64,000 nt of DNA from JALYXV01 sp963791545 (GTDB lineage: Bacteria; Actinomycetota; Acidimicrobiia; Acidimicrobiales; Palsa-688), in assembly GCA_963791545.1 (NCBI GenBank), contig CAWBSR010000017.1:434001-498000 (forward strand). The letters run 5' to 3'. Each line of letters begins with the position of its first letter. Position 1 is the stretch's first letter. A program made the translations under genes and the position numbers. The notes under the pieces are model-generated. The model was not told the DNA's origin. It searched no databases and saw only the letters and a list, made by a program, of their open reading frames with translations. Of the stretch, positions 15,518-25,744 are shown piece after piece.

Positions 15518-16084
15518 GTGAGCGACGCCCCGTGGACGACCGTGTACACCGACGGCGCCTGCCAGGGCAATCCTGGGCCCGGGGGCTGGGCGTGGGCCGT
15601 GCCCGGGGGCCAATACCAAAGCGGACCCGAGAGGTACACGACCAATCAGCGCATGGAGATCCGAGCCGCCCTGGAAGCGGTCACCACCCTGGATGGCGCC
15701 CTCGAGGTGGTCAGCGACTCCACCTACGTCGTCAACTGCTTCCGGGACCGCTGGTGGGAAGGATGGTTGGCTCGGGGCTGGATCAACTCGGCCAAGAAAC
15801 CGGTTGCCAACCGTGACCTCTGGGAACCGCTCGTCAGCGCCTTCCGGTCCGACCCGGCCCGGATCCGGTTCCGGTGGGTCAAGGGGCACGGGACCGACAA
15901 GATGAATGACTTGGTCGACCGCCTGGCGGTGGCCGCCGCCGCCACTCAGTCGGGGGCGAGCGGCACCGGCGTTCCCGATGCCCTGGGCGCCGCCGATGCG
16001 GTGCGACGCGGGCGCCCCCGGATGCGCCCCCCCCAGGGGCCAGGGTCGTGGTCCCGCCCGGCCGGCGGCCGCGGGCTCTCCTAA
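15518..16084 (+). CDS. rnhA: ribonuclease HI
   Basis: Cleaves the RNA strand of RNA:DNA hybrids. The DEDD catalytic set is complete: D12 (VYTDGAC), E47 (NQRMEIRA), D67 (VVSDSTYVV) and D134 (MNDLVDRLA), with the flexible-loop H124 (KGHGTD). The RNase H fold ends near residue 145; the remaining 40 residues are a Gly/Pro/Arg-rich tail of no known role. I chose the GTG at 15518 because it places VYTDGAC at the usual distance. CATGCT (15506-15511) ends 6 bases upstream, as for a leaderless gene. Confidence 0.93.
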   Translation: MSDAPWTTVYTDGACQGNPGPGGWAWAVPGGQYQSGPERYTTNQRMEIRAALEAVTTLDGALEVVSDSTYVVNCFRDRWWEGWLARGWINSAKKPVANRDLWEPLVSAFRSDPARIRFRWVKGHGTDKMNDLVDRLAVAAAATQSGASGTGVPDALGAADAVRRGRPRMRPPQGPGSWSRPAGGRGLS

Positions 16085-16100
16085 AGCGCCCCTGATTCCG

Positions 16101-16985
16101 TTGCCTACCAGCCCGTCCGGCCCGACCGGACCGACCAACCCGACCGCCCCGACCACCCCGGCCACCCCGGCCGGCCCGACCAACCCGGCCAACCCGGTCG
16201 GTCCGACGGAGCCGACCGGTCCGACGGGGCTGACCGGTCCGACCGGTCCGACGGGAACGGAAGGGGCCCCCCAAGGCGCCACCTGCCCGACCTGTGGTGT
16301 GGCCGCGCCCCCAGGCGGCCGGTATTGCCCCAACTGCGCCACCCCTCTCCCCGGAGCCGAAGGGCCGCCGCCCACCTTGCCTCCTCTCCCCACCTCGGCG
16401 CCGCTGCGGCCCCCTGCCCGCGCCCACCGGCGCGTCCGCGGGACGAGTGGCTGGGTGAAAGCGCTGATCGTGGCCCTCGTGGTGGGCGTTGTCGCCGCGG
16501 TCACCGTTGCCGTCGTTGTGGCCCTCGGGGTCCACAAGGCGACCAATAATTTCAACGACACCGTGACACCCAGGCCGGGCCGCCCTTCCGGATACCACGG
16601 TCCGGGCTATCCGGGCATGCTGGTCCAGGACCTCGTCGCGCCCCGCCCCGGCGGCTCGATCGACGTCAATGGGGAGACCCTCTCGGCGGGGGACCTGACC
16701 CGGGCGACCAGCGTGTTCGGGCCAACCCTCTGCTCGCCGGTGACTGTCGCCAACCACGCCCTGGCAACCAAGGATGTCGGCCCCCTGGAATGGAAACTCC
16801 AGCAGCCCAACGGGCTCGTGGAGGGCCTCGGCATCACAGGCACCCTGCAGCCGGGCCAGATAGCTCCCGGCGGGACCGCCACCGGGACGGTGTGCTTCCC
16901 CGACACCGGGCAGTCCGGCTCCTTCATCATGCTGTGGCAGCCGCTCGGACGGGCCGGCCGAGGCGTCTGGCTCCTACGTTTCTGA
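16101..16985 (+). CDS. collagen-like zinc-ribbon membrane protein
   Basis: About 294 residues if started at the TTG at 16101 (no ATG or GTG is in frame, so the start is uncertain). Order: a Gly-Pro-Thr-rich tract (about 5-52) resembling bacterial collagen-like repeats, a zinc ribbon with two CxxC pairs (CPTCG ... CPNC, about 59-80), a Pro-rich linker, one membrane span (ALIVALVVGVVAAVTVAVVV) and an extracellular domain with two cysteines (LCSPVTV, TVCFPD). Zinc ribbon inside and beta domain outside is a common actinobacterial arrangement of unknown role. It follows rnhA by 16 bases. Confidence 0.6.
   Translation: MPTSPSGPTGPTNPTAPTTPATPAGPTNPANPVGPTEPTGPTGLTGPTGPTGTEGAPQGATCPTCGVAAPPGGRYCPNCATPLPGAEGPPPTLPPLPTSAPLRPPARAHRRVRGTSGWVKALIVALVVGVVAAVTVAVVVALGVHKATNNFNDTVTPRPGRPSGYHGPGYPGMLVQDLVAPRPGGSIDVNGETLSAGDLTRATSVFGPTLCSPVTVANHALATKDVGPLEWKLQQPNGLVEGLGITGTLQPGQIAPGGTATGTVCFPDTGQSGSFIMLWQPLGRAGRGVWLLRF
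16123..16260 (+). repeat. GPT-coding low-complexity tract
   Basis: The stretch is built from variants of CCGACCGG(A/T) and CCGACCAAC-type triplets encoding (G/A/N)-P-T repeats. The opposite strand is also open and reads GPVGPVSPVGPVG, which produces a spurious antisense frame. Slippage could change the repeat number without breaking the frame. Confidence 0.7.
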
Positions 16986-17171
16986 GCCTCCGATGATCTA
17001 TCCGGGCTGGCGCCGAAGAGGTACCGACGCCCCTACAGCGGCTACGACGTCCCCTCGATGTAATGGGGTGGGAAAAGGAGGCTGAGGTAGGCGGAGCCCG
17101 CCGTCGCCCTGAGAGCGTCGTGGTGGATCGGGGGCATCATCGGTGCTCTCGTCGTCAACACCCCGCAGGCG

Positions 17172-17384
17172 TTGGATGGCGCCGAGATCGAAATCTGTCC
17201 AGTCGGAACCACCTCCCGGACGCACACCGTCGTGCGAGCCCGGGAGGTGCCCGGCGGGGGAATCGTCTACGCCGGGGACTTCCCGGCCATCGCCGAGGGC
17301 GACTACACCCTGCTGCCGGTCGGGTCCCTGCCTTCGGCCACCGTCCATATCGACGGGGGGACAGTGACCCAGTTCAACTGGTAG
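17172..17384 (+). CDS. hypothetical protein, 5' end unclear
   Basis: The segment DGAEIEICPVGTTSRTHTVV, REVPGGGIVYAGDFPAIAEG and DYTLLPVGSLPSATVHIDGG reads as a small all-beta protein of a type I recall in actinobacteria without a function. The frame extends upstream to 17091 (SWWIGGIIGALVVNTPQAL), and that part looks related too, but the only in-frame starts are a CTG at 17109 and a TTG at 17172, neither with a ribosome binding site. The gene may have lost its beginning. Its stop overlaps the convergent VOC gene by 11 bases. Confidence 0.4.
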   Translation: MDGAEIEICPVGTTSRTHTVVRAREVPGGGIVYAGDFPAIAEGDYTLLPVGSLPSATVHIDGGTVTQFNW

Positions 17385-17796
17385 CGCGTACCGCGTGGGT
17401 GTTGGCCTGGTCGGTATAGGCCGAGTCCATGACATCGGGGCGGTCGACCTGCAGTAGGGCGATGCCCGTTCCGCTGCCGTCGCGCCAGACGCTGGCCGGG
17501 CCCTCGGGCGTACCCATCGGGCCTCCTTCGAGGACCCAGCCGCCCGCCTTCAAGTCACCGCCGGCTGCGTCGAGGTCGTCCACTGCGTAGATCGGGAGTA
17601 CCGAACCGGCAGGCCGGTGGTCGGCCAGCAGCACGACCGGTGTCCCGGGGGTGCTCAGGTCGACCGCCGCCACGTCGGCGCCGAAGTGTTGGAACCGCCA
17701 CCGAAGGCGGGCGCCCGGCAACGCCAGCCACGTAGCCAGATCGCGCTCGGTGTCGGACGTCCCCACGTATAAGAAGCGCAATTCCACGGCCTTCAT
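17374..17796 (-). CDS. VOC-superfamily (glyoxalase/bleomycin-resistance-like) protein
   Basis: About 140 residues from the ATG at 17796. The pattern ELRFLYVGTSDTERDLATWL, VVLLADHRPAGSVLPIYAVD, a DDLDAAGGDLKAGGW helix and SVWRDGSGTGIALLQVDRPD follows one VOC module: two beta-alpha-beta-beta-beta units with a final strand. Metal ligands are not clear and the substrate cannot be told. A second possible start 10 codons upstream gives only a longer tail. Confidence 0.62.
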   Translation of the reverse strand: MKAVELRFLYVGTSDTERDLATWLALPGARLRWRFQHFGADVAAVDLSTPGTPVVLLADHRPAGSVLPIYAVDDLDAAGGDLKAGGWVLEGGPMGTPEGPASVWRDGSGTGIALLQVDRPDVMDSAYTDQANTHAVRATS

Positions 17797-17873
17797 ACTT
17801 TCATCACAGTTCCACGACCGCTGCCTCATGTCTGTCGCCGACCCTGGGGGAACACCAACAAGGAGATCCTGCA

Positions 17874-18344
17874 ATGAGATTCTCGCTCGGCAAGAAGATT
17901 GCGGCCCTCGCCGTGGCTGGCGTGGTCCTGGTCGGGGCCGGGACGGTGGCATTCGCCCAGACGAGCCCTAGCCCCACGACCGCTGGGCCCCCGGCATCGG
18001 GCAAGGCGACCGGAAAGGCCGCCGGTAAGGCGGAGGGCAAGGGACTCGCCTTCCTGAAAGGGGCCGATCACGGTGACGTCGAGGTCAAGGTCAAGGGCGG
18101 GACGTGGAAGACGGTCACCTTTGACCGGGGCCAAGTCGGGGATGTGGCGGCCGATCACATCACCTTGGCCCGTCCCGACGGCAAGTTGGTGACCCTCACC
18201 ATCAACGCCGGCACCAAGTTCAAGGGCGTCACGGCGTGGCAGCAGGTGACCAAGGCGCAGGGTGCCATTGTTGTCTCCGACAACGGGACCGCCACCCTGA
18301 TCATCCAGAAGGCGGCGACCGCCACGTCGCCTCCGGCGGCGTAA
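17874..18344 (+). CDS. secreted protein with DUF5666-like domain
   Basis: 156 residues. A clear signal peptide (MRFSLGKKIAALAVAGVVLV, cleavage likely after AFA near residue 28) is followed by a Pro/Ser/Thr/Lys linker and a small beta domain with KTVTFDRGQVGDVAADHITL, PDGKLVTLTINAGTKFKGVT and AQGAIVVSDNGTATLIIQK. The domain looks like the DUF5666-type beta-barrel found in exported actinobacterial proteins. Good Shine-Dalgarno (AAGGAG) before the ATG. It is divergent from the VOC gene. Confidence 0.7.
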   Translation: MRFSLGKKIAALAVAGVVLVGAGTVAFAQTSPSPTTAGPPASGKATGKAAGKAEGKGLAFLKGADHGDVEVKVKGGTWKTVTFDRGQVGDVAADHITLARPDGKLVTLTINAGTKFKGVTAWQQVTKAQGAIVVSDNGTATLIIQKAATATSPPAA

Positions 18345-18363
18345 GGGCTGGCAAAATCGCGGG

Positions 18364-18924
18364 GTGCTGTTCCCCCGGCAGTTCTGGGCCGGCCTCACCG
18401 ACGGAACGATCACGGTGGCGTTCCGTCGGTGGACCCGGCCCACCGTCAAAGCCGCGGGAACGCTCCAGTCACCGGGGGGACTGTTGGCGATTGACGAGGT
18501 CATGATCATCGAACCCGACGAGATCACCGAAGGCGACGCCCGGGCGGCCGGATACCCGGGCCCCGATGAGGCGAAGTCCGCTCTCCGTCCCCACGGCGAC
18601 CTTTACCGGATCCGGTTCCACCGCCTCGGCGAGGACCCCCGGGCGGCGCTACGCCGCCACGACGCGCTGAGCCCCGCCCAGGTGGCCGACCTGGTCGCCT
18701 CCCTGGCTCGCTTGAGCTGGGCCCTGCCGACGCTGCGCCTGATCGCCGACCATCCCGGCGTGGTGAGCACGGAACTGGCGGCCACCGTCAGCCTGGAGCG
18801 CCTCCCGTTCAAGCAGCGGGTGCGCCGGCTCAAGGAGCTGGGCCTCACCGAGAGCCTCCAGGTCGGCTACCGCCTGTCCCCCCGTGGGGAGGCGTTCCTG
18901 GCCGCGCTCGACCACAACCAATAG
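18364..18924 (+). CDS. ASCH-domain protein with C-terminal winged helix
   Basis: 186 residues. The N-terminal half (MLFPRQFWAGLTDGTITVAF, RRWTRPTVKAAGTLQSPGGL, ITEGDARAAGY) has the pattern of ASCH domains, PUA-like beta-barrels expected to bind RNA or nucleic acid. The C-terminal half (about 105-186) reads as a helix-turn-helix with wing: LRLIADHPGVVSTELAATVS, PFKQRVRRLKELGLTESL and YRLSPRGEAFLAAL. The combination suggests a nucleic-acid-responsive regulator. CAAAAT (18352-18357) ends 6 bases before the GTG start, so it is probably leaderless. Confidence 0.75.
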   Translation: MLFPRQFWAGLTDGTITVAFRRWTRPTVKAAGTLQSPGGLLAIDEVMIIEPDEITEGDARAAGYPGPDEAKSALRPHGDLYRIRFHRLGEDPRAALRRHDALSPAQVADLVASLARLSWALPTLRLIADHPGVVSTELAATVSLERLPFKQRVRRLKELGLTESLQVGYRLSPRGEAFLAALDHNQ

Positions 18925-18967
18925 CGCGCCACGATGGATGCCGGCGCCCTTGGGCGCCCGGCGTCAG

Positions 18968-19399
18968 TCACAGCGCGACGCCGGCCGCTGAGGTGATCCT
19001 GCCAGGACGGAGCCGGACCACCAGTTCCCCGGGGACGCCATTTCGAGCCCCGTACGTCCCGGCCTGCTCCTCGCCCATGTAACGCCCGCCGATGACCGTG
19101 GCCCAGTGCAGGAGTCCAGCCGGGTCGTCGGAGAGTTCGACGGTGCCCTCGAGGATGGCGAAGGCAAACGGAGGCCGTTCGTCGTCAACGCACAGGGCGG
19201 CGCGGGGGTCGCGGCGAAGGTTGCGCCCCTTGAGGGAGTCGGCATGGGTGGTGAACACCACCCCGCGACCGCCGGCCCCCTCGTCGACGGCGTACCAGAC
19301 CGGGGCCACATGGGGCCTGCCGTCCTTGCGGGTGGTGGCCAGCTTGCCGGTGTGGGGCGGCATCGTCGCCAGGAAGGCCCAAAGCTCGTCATCGGTCAT
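18968..19399 (-). CDS. PPOX-class, probably F420-dependent, oxidoreductase
   Basis: 143 residues with the split beta-barrel pattern of pyridoxamine-phosphate-oxidase-like flavin or F420 proteins: LATTRKDGRPHVAPVWYAVD, GVVFTTHADSLKGRNLRRDP and RAALCVDDERPPFAFAILEG. The KGRNLRRDPR block resembles the F420-phosphate-binding segment of this actinobacterial group. The substrate is unknown. The ATG at 19399 gives the family N-terminus (MTDDELWAFLATMPPHTGKL). It is transcribed divergently from the SDR gene. Confidence 0.82.
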   Translation of the reverse strand: MTDDELWAFLATMPPHTGKLATTRKDGRPHVAPVWYAVDEGAGGRGVVFTTHADSLKGRNLRRDPRAALCVDDERPPFAFAILEGTVELSDDPAGLLHWATVIGGRYMGEEQAGTYGARNGVPGELVVRLRPGRITSAAGVAL

Positions 19400-19466
19400 C
19401 GGGTGGTACGCCACGACGTGGGCAACCGGCGGCGGCCCCCGGATCTTCCCGGTAGCGTCGGGCGCC

Positions 19467-20234
19467 ATGCGTATCGACGGGTCGGCGGCCATCGTCACGG
19501 GGGGCGCGTCGGGGTTGGGCGAGGCGACGGTGCGCCGACTTGCGGGGTCGGGCGCGTCGGTCACGATCTGCGACCTGGATCGGGAACGAGGCGAGGCCCT
19601 GGCCGAGGAACTCGGACCCCTGACCCGCTTCGTCGCCTGCGACGTCACCGATCCCGACCAGGTGGCGGCTGCGGTCGCGGTGGCCGCCTCCGATCTCCCC
19701 CTGCGTATCAATGTGAACTGCGCCGGCGTCGGCGACGCCGCCCGCACCGTCGCCCGCAACGGGACTCCGCACGATCACGGGCGTTTCGTCCGGGTCATCA
19801 ACATCAACCTGACCGGCACCTTCAATGCCATGGTGCACGCGGCAGTCGCCATCGCCGGGACCCAGCCCGAGGCCGACGGTGAGCGGGGCGTCATCATCAA
19901 TACGGCGTCGATCGCAGCCTATGACGGCCAGATCGGCCAGCTGGCCTACGCGGCGTCCAAGGGCGGGGTTGTCGCCATGACTCTGCCCGCCGCCCGCGAC
20001 CTGTCGAGCGTGGGTATCCGGGTGTGCGCCATAGCCCCGGGGCTAATGGACACGCCCCTGCTGGGGCTGCTCCCCGAGGATGCCCGACGGGCCCTCGGCG
20101 CCGAAGTGCCGTTTCCCAAGCGCCTCGGCGTGCCCGGCGACTTCGCGGCGCTGGTCGCCCACATCGTGGAGAACCGGTACCTGAACGCCGAGGTCATCCG
20201 CCTCGACGGCGCCCTCCGCATGCCCCCGCGGTAG
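19467..20234 (+). CDS. SDR, type II 3-hydroxyacyl-CoA dehydrogenase-like
   Basis: 255 residues. The Rossmann motif TGGASGLG, a CDLDRERGEAL acidic end suggesting NAD preference, and the catalytic serine plus YAASK (Tyr and Lys intact) are present. The segment RVCAIAPGLMDTPLLGLLPE and the C-terminal FAALVAHIVENRYLNAEVIR match the HSD10-like 3-hydroxyacyl-CoA dehydrogenases, which would act in beta-oxidation or on branched-chain substrates. TAGCGT (19453-19458) lies 8 bases before the ATG. It ends 55 bases before a strong hairpin. Confidence 0.88.
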   Translation: MRIDGSAAIVTGGASGLGEATVRRLAGSGASVTICDLDRERGEALAEELGPLTRFVACDVTDPDQVAAAVAVAASDLPLRINVNCAGVGDAARTVARNGTPHDHGRFVRVININLTGTFNAMVHAAVAIAGTQPEADGERGVIINTASIAAYDGQIGQLAYAASKGGVVAMTLPAARDLSSVGIRVCAIAPGLMDTPLLGLLPEDARRALGAEVPFPKRLGVPGDFAALVAHIVENRYLNAEVIRLDGALRMPPR

Positions 20235-20289
20235 CACCTTGGGGTCAAACATTCGGAGCGCCCCGCGCTCTGGGTGTGGTTTCTGTCTC

Positions 20290-20332
20290 TGGGTGTGCCT
20301 TATCCCGGTATACCCGGGATAAGGCACACCCA
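20290..20332. terminator. 19-pair hairpin between convergent genes
   Basis: TGGGTGTGCCTTATCCCGG and its exact complement flank a 5-base loop (TATAC). It sits between the ends of the SDR and transglutaminase genes, so a bidirectional transcription stop is the simplest reading, although no T tract follows. The left arm contains CTCTGGGTGTG, which also occurs 20 bases upstream (20267-20277). The rest of 20235-20428 shows nothing else. Confidence 0.6.
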
Positions 20333-20428
20333 AAGCGACGGACCATCACAGTCGAGCAGGACCACAGCCCGGCAGGACGGTGGGCCGTTGCGGTCAGGGG
20401 GGCATCTCTGACAACACTCGTGGCCGGT

Positions 20429-21277
20429 TTACGCGATCCGGGTGAGTTCCACCTCGACGTCGAGGCTCTTGACGGGGGCGCCGGTGAACAACCCCTTGAG
20501 CGGGGTGACGTCCGCGTAGTCCCGGCCTCGGGCCACGATCACGTGCTGGGGGCCCGCGAACCCGCCATGGGTCGGGTCCAGCGCCAACCAGTCACCGACC
20601 CACGCCTCGACCCATGCATGGCTCTGGCCCGCGTGGGCCTGACCCAGGGTGGCATCGATCTCGGGGTACAGATAACCCGAGACGTAGCGGCTCGGTATCC
20701 CCATGGCCCGGAGGATGCCCAAGAGGACGTGGGCGAAGTCCTGGCACACCCCGCTTCCGGCCGCGAACGCCTCGGGCGCCGAGGTGGCGACGGTGGTCGA
20801 ACCCTTCTTGTACTTCATATGCTCATGGACGAAGGTGCTGGCCTCCACCGCCTGAGTCAAAGGGTCGACCGAGTCCGACGATCGCAGGTCGGCCGCCTGC
20901 CGCGCCAGCGCCTCGTCGACGGGTGCGTACTGGGATGGGCTGAGGAGTTCGCACCACCGGTCGAGGAGATCCTCGCCCGCCAGCGCCTCCCAGGTCGTCA
21001 CTTCGGAGATGGGCTGCCATTGCGACGTCTCGACGACCGCCGACGCCGCCACCATGAGTTCGTTGTGGGGCTGGTGCAGGTCGAAGGCGTGCACCATGGT
21101 CCCCCAGTAGTCCCAGTACCGGTACGCCCGCACCGCGGGCCGGATTTCGAGGCGGGCGTCGATCGTCGTCTGCCCCAGGTTGCTGAGCGGCGTCATCCGG
21201 GCCTCGTTGTACGAGGTCGTGACCAGCCCCGCGTACTCGTACCGGGTCGTGTGATGGACCCGCAGGCGCCAGTTCAT
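20429..21277 (-). CDS. bacterial transglutaminase-like protein
   Basis: 282 residues. An N-terminal beta domain (MNWRLRVHHTTRYEYAGLVT) precedes a transglutaminase-like core with the catalytic cysteine in AAGSGVCQDFAHVLLGILRA, histidine in GQSHAWVEAW and aspartate in WLALDPTHG, a complete Cys-His-Asp triad. It belongs with the next two genes (alpha-E, ATP-grasp), a trio conserved in many bacteria and proposed to make or process peptide or amide bonds; the product is unknown. ATG at 21277, 13 bases after the alpha-E stop. Confidence 0.92.
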   Translation of the reverse strand: MNWRLRVHHTTRYEYAGLVTTSYNEARMTPLSNLGQTTIDARLEIRPAVRAYRYWDYWGTMVHAFDLHQPHNELMVAASAVVETSQWQPISEVTTWEALAGEDLLDRWCELLSPSQYAPVDEALARQAADLRSSDSVDPLTQAVEASTFVHEHMKYKKGSTTVATSAPEAFAAGSGVCQDFAHVLLGILRAMGIPSRYVSGYLYPEIDATLGQAHAGQSHAWVEAWVGDWLALDPTHGGFAGPQHVIVARGRDYADVTPLKGLFTGAPVKSLDVEVELTRIA

Positions 21278-21290
21278 GGTCGCATCGGGC

Positions 21291-22219
21291 TCATCCGGCC
21301 CGCCAGGCGACGACCCGGGTCTGGCCGAAATAGCGGGCCGCGATGGCACCCGCCGCCTTGCCGCACAGGGACTGGATGTCCGCCAGCCGTGCCGGCAGGT
21401 GGGCCAGCAGCTCCTCCCGGCCTCCGAATTCGAGCCCCGTCCGGGCCCGTCCCAGCATGCGCCGGGCCTCGTCCTCGAGCCCGGTCCGTCCCGACCGCGG
21501 GTCCAACTCGGCCAGGCACTGCTCGGCGGTGCTCAGGGCGTGGAACAACGACCGCGGAAACAGTCGGTCCAGCAGCAGGAACTCCGCCGCCAACGAGGCA
21601 TCCACGGCCTGGTGGTAGGTCCGCAGGTACGCCTCGTGGGCCGAGCAGCACCGCAGGGTGGTGATCCACCCCGCCGTGCCCCAGCCCTCCCGGTGGCGGG
21701 CCGACAGCAGCCGGGTCGTCATATCCACCCGCTCCACGCTGCGCCCGAGCACGAGGAACCGCCAACCGTCGTCGCGGCTCATCGTCGAATCGGCCAGGCC
21801 GGCCAGGATGGCGGAGCGCTCCTTGATCCAGTCGAAGAAGGTGTGAGGGCTGTACCCGTCGGCAATCTCGCGGGCTTCGGGCAGCGCGTTGTAGGTGGCG
21901 TTGAGGCACCGCCACGTCTCGGCCGAGACGGCCTCCCGGGCGCCCCGGGCGTTTTCCCACGCCGCCGTCACTGCGCCCACTATTGACCCGCCGTACATGG
22001 GGTCGTAGGCCAGCAGCCGGGTGACGCTGTCGGCGTCGAGGCGAAGGCCGGCGGCCCGTTGCGAGACGCCCATGACCTCGAGCAGAGCCCGGCAGGCCGC
22101 CTCCTCGTCCACCTCGGGGTCCTCGAGCAGGAGGTGGTAGTGGACGTCGAGGATGCGGGCGGTGTCCTCGGCCCGCTCCACGTAGCGCCCGAACCAGTAA
22201 AGCGACTCCGCGATGCGAC

Positions 22220-22226
<7 letters not shown>
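21291..22226 (-). CDS. alpha-E domain protein (DUF403)
   Basis: 311 residues, almost entirely helical. The start MLSRIAESLYWFGRYVERAE and the repeats built on RLLSARHREGW and NARGAREAVSAETWRCLNAT are diagnostic of the alpha-E family, which nearly always accompanies a circularly permuted ATP-grasp and a transglutaminase. No catalytic residues are known; it may be a scaffold or handle the intermediate between its neighbours. It overlaps the ATP-grasp gene by 7 bases. Confidence 0.93.
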
Positions 22227-23875
<1,649 letters not shown>

Positions 23876-24007
23876 CTACGACAGCACAGCAGCCGCTTGT
23901 TTCCGGGCTGTTGCCGGATGTTGAACGGTCGCGTACATGCTCCCCACACCGCCCATACTGCCTTGGGAGCCGCCGGTCGTGCCGACACATCTGTTGTTCG
24001 GGGCGGC

Positions 24008-25693
24008 ATGGTCAAACCGAGCGGCCGCCCCCTGGTAACGGAGCGTCGCTCGTACACTCCGCTTGTGGGCCGGGCGCCGGGCGAGCTGGAGGTCCTCGTT
24101 CCTCTGGAGGGGGGCGGCCCGGGAACGCTACCGCCTCCTCGAGGTGACCGTCCCGAGGCCACCGACGGGGCAGCCCGGGTTCGGTCCCGGCCACCCCGGC
24201 GGCGTCGTTGGCCGGTTGTGGTGGTCCTGGCGACGATCGTGGGGGTAGCCATCGCGTTCCCGGTACGGGACCTTCTGGCTCGCCGCCAGTTGCAGTGGTT
24301 GCAACGTCAGTGGGCCCAGACCCAGGCCGACGACGGGGGCCGGATCATTGCCGAACAACACATAAAGGCATACTTGCCCTTCACTGCCGACGGCCCCGTG
24401 AATGCCGCCCTGGCGGCCGTCTACCACGACGAACAGTACCGATTTCTGACTGTCGGTGACCGGCTCCGGCGGGCGGTGCTGGTCGACCCGGGCCTGTCCT
24501 CGCTCCGGTCGCACCTGGTCGCCTACGTGGCCGATCGGGCGGCGCGGTTCGCCCGTGTCGCGACCTGGTACGACCGCCCGACGGGCCGCCCGGTCCCCGA
24601 CAGCGCCGACGATCAGACGGGCCTTGACGCGCTGGCGGTGGGCCACGACCTGGCGGCGGCCCAGACCCGTTGGGGACCCCGATCGGCGAACTCGCCGGCC
24701 GTCGCCACGGCGGCGCCCTATCCCGCCGCCGAGGGCGAGCTGGTCCGCCTCGGCCATTGGCTCGATGGGCCCATCGGGGTTGTCCTCCTGTCGGTGGCCA
24801 ACCACCAGTTGACGCGCCTCGACATCGACAGCAGCCGCAGCGTGCCCGTCCCGGCCCCGATGGTGGACGGCAACGTCGTCGCCCGCCAAGGCTATATCGC
24901 CCTCGAGTTCGGCGAGCAGGTTTGGGCCTTGGCGCCCGACGGCTCGGGGGTGCCCCGGAAGCTGGCCGCCGGTTCCTCGGTATTCGGCGCCGCCGATCCG
25001 AGTGCGATCTGGGTGGAGGATTCCCACACCTCGGCCGCCACCGCCCTCGAGCTCGACCAAACAGGCCGGGTCCTGATGGGTCCTATTGCGGTGCCCGGGC
25101 TGGCGATCGATGCCACATCGACGGCCCTCATCGTGTACCCCCCCGACCAGTCGGCGGTCGAAGTGCGCAACCTCGCCGATGGGGCGCTGCGGTGCCGCCT
25201 GGGAAGTCGGCCGAGTGCCGCCGCGGGGATTCCCTACGAGATCGGTCTGTCCGGGGATTTGCTGGCCTGGATCGACGTCACCAATCGGGTCCACCTGACC
25301 GACACCCGCGCCTGCACCGACCGGCCCGGGCCGGCGCCCGCGGGGGGAACGCCGCTGCAAGCCGGTCCCGGGGCGGCCACGGCCGCGTTCAGCCCCGACG
25401 GCCGGCATTTCGCGATTGCGGGAAGCGACCAGGATGTTCCCGGTCACGACGTCTACTTCCTGGATGTCATCGACCTGGTGGCGGATCAGATCACGACTGT
25501 CCCCGTCGGCGTGGGCTTCCCGATCAGTGCCCTGGCGTGGACCGCCGACAGCGACCGCCTGTTCTGGCTGACGGCCACGCCCAATGGAGGCGGGGTGCCG
25601 GCCATCAGCATGTGGCGGCTCGGCGATGCCAAGGTGCAGCCGTTGCGGGTCTTTGACCTGGGCCTGACGCCACCGCTGCTGGTCGTTCCGTGA
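24008..25693 (+). CDS. membrane-anchored protein with extracellular beta-propeller-like domain
   Basis: 561 residues. A cytoplasmic Pro/Arg-rich start is followed by one membrane span (PVVVVLATIVGVAIAFPVRD, about 64-83), a helical stretch (LARRQLQWLQRQWAQTQADD) and, from about residue 230, repeated beta segments such as LTRLDIDSSRSVPVPAPMVD, WALAPDGSGVPRKLAAGSSV, AAFSPDGRHFAIAGSDQD and ALAWTADSDRLFWLTA. The SPDG-type turns are those of WD40/TolB-like propellers. No catalytic motif is visible. A broken copy of its C-terminus follows directly. It is divergent from the ATP-grasp gene, 132 bases away. Confidence 0.7.
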   Translation: MVKPSGRPLVTERRSYTPLVGRAPGELEVLVPLEGGGPGTLPPPRGDRPEATDGAARVRSRPPRRRRWPVVVVLATIVGVAIAFPVRDLLARRQLQWLQRQWAQTQADDGGRIIAEQHIKAYLPFTADGPVNAALAAVYHDEQYRFLTVGDRLRRAVLVDPGLSSLRSHLVAYVADRAARFARVATWYDRPTGRPVPDSADDQTGLDALAVGHDLAAAQTRWGPRSANSPAVATAAPYPAAEGELVRLGHWLDGPIGVVLLSVANHQLTRLDIDSSRSVPVPAPMVDGNVVARQGYIALEFGEQVWALAPDGSGVPRKLAAGSSVFGAADPSAIWVEDSHTSAATALELDQTGRVLMGPIAVPGLAIDATSTALIVYPPDQSAVEVRNLADGALRCRLGSRPSAAAGIPYEIGLSGDLLAWIDVTNRVHLTDTRACTDRPGPAPAGGTPLQAGPGAATAAFSPDGRHFAIAGSDQDVPGHDVYFLDVIDLVADQITTVPVGVGFPISALAWTADSDRLFWLTATPNGGGVPAISMWRLGDAKVQPLRVFDLGLTPPLLVVP

Positions 25694-25744
25694 CCTGCCG
25701 GCGGCGGGGAAGCCCGCATTCGTACACCCGATGAGGATGTCGTG

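Noticed and set aside
15347..16561. 404-residue minus-strand collagen-like frame
   Set aside because: It is the reverse of the GPT-coding tract plus rnhA antisense; rnhA and the zinc-ribbon protein explain the plus strand.
17063..17419. 118-residue frame overlapping the hypothetical gene at 17172
   Set aside because: Arg/His-rich out-of-frame reading; the frame ending at 17384 has the better protein-like composition.
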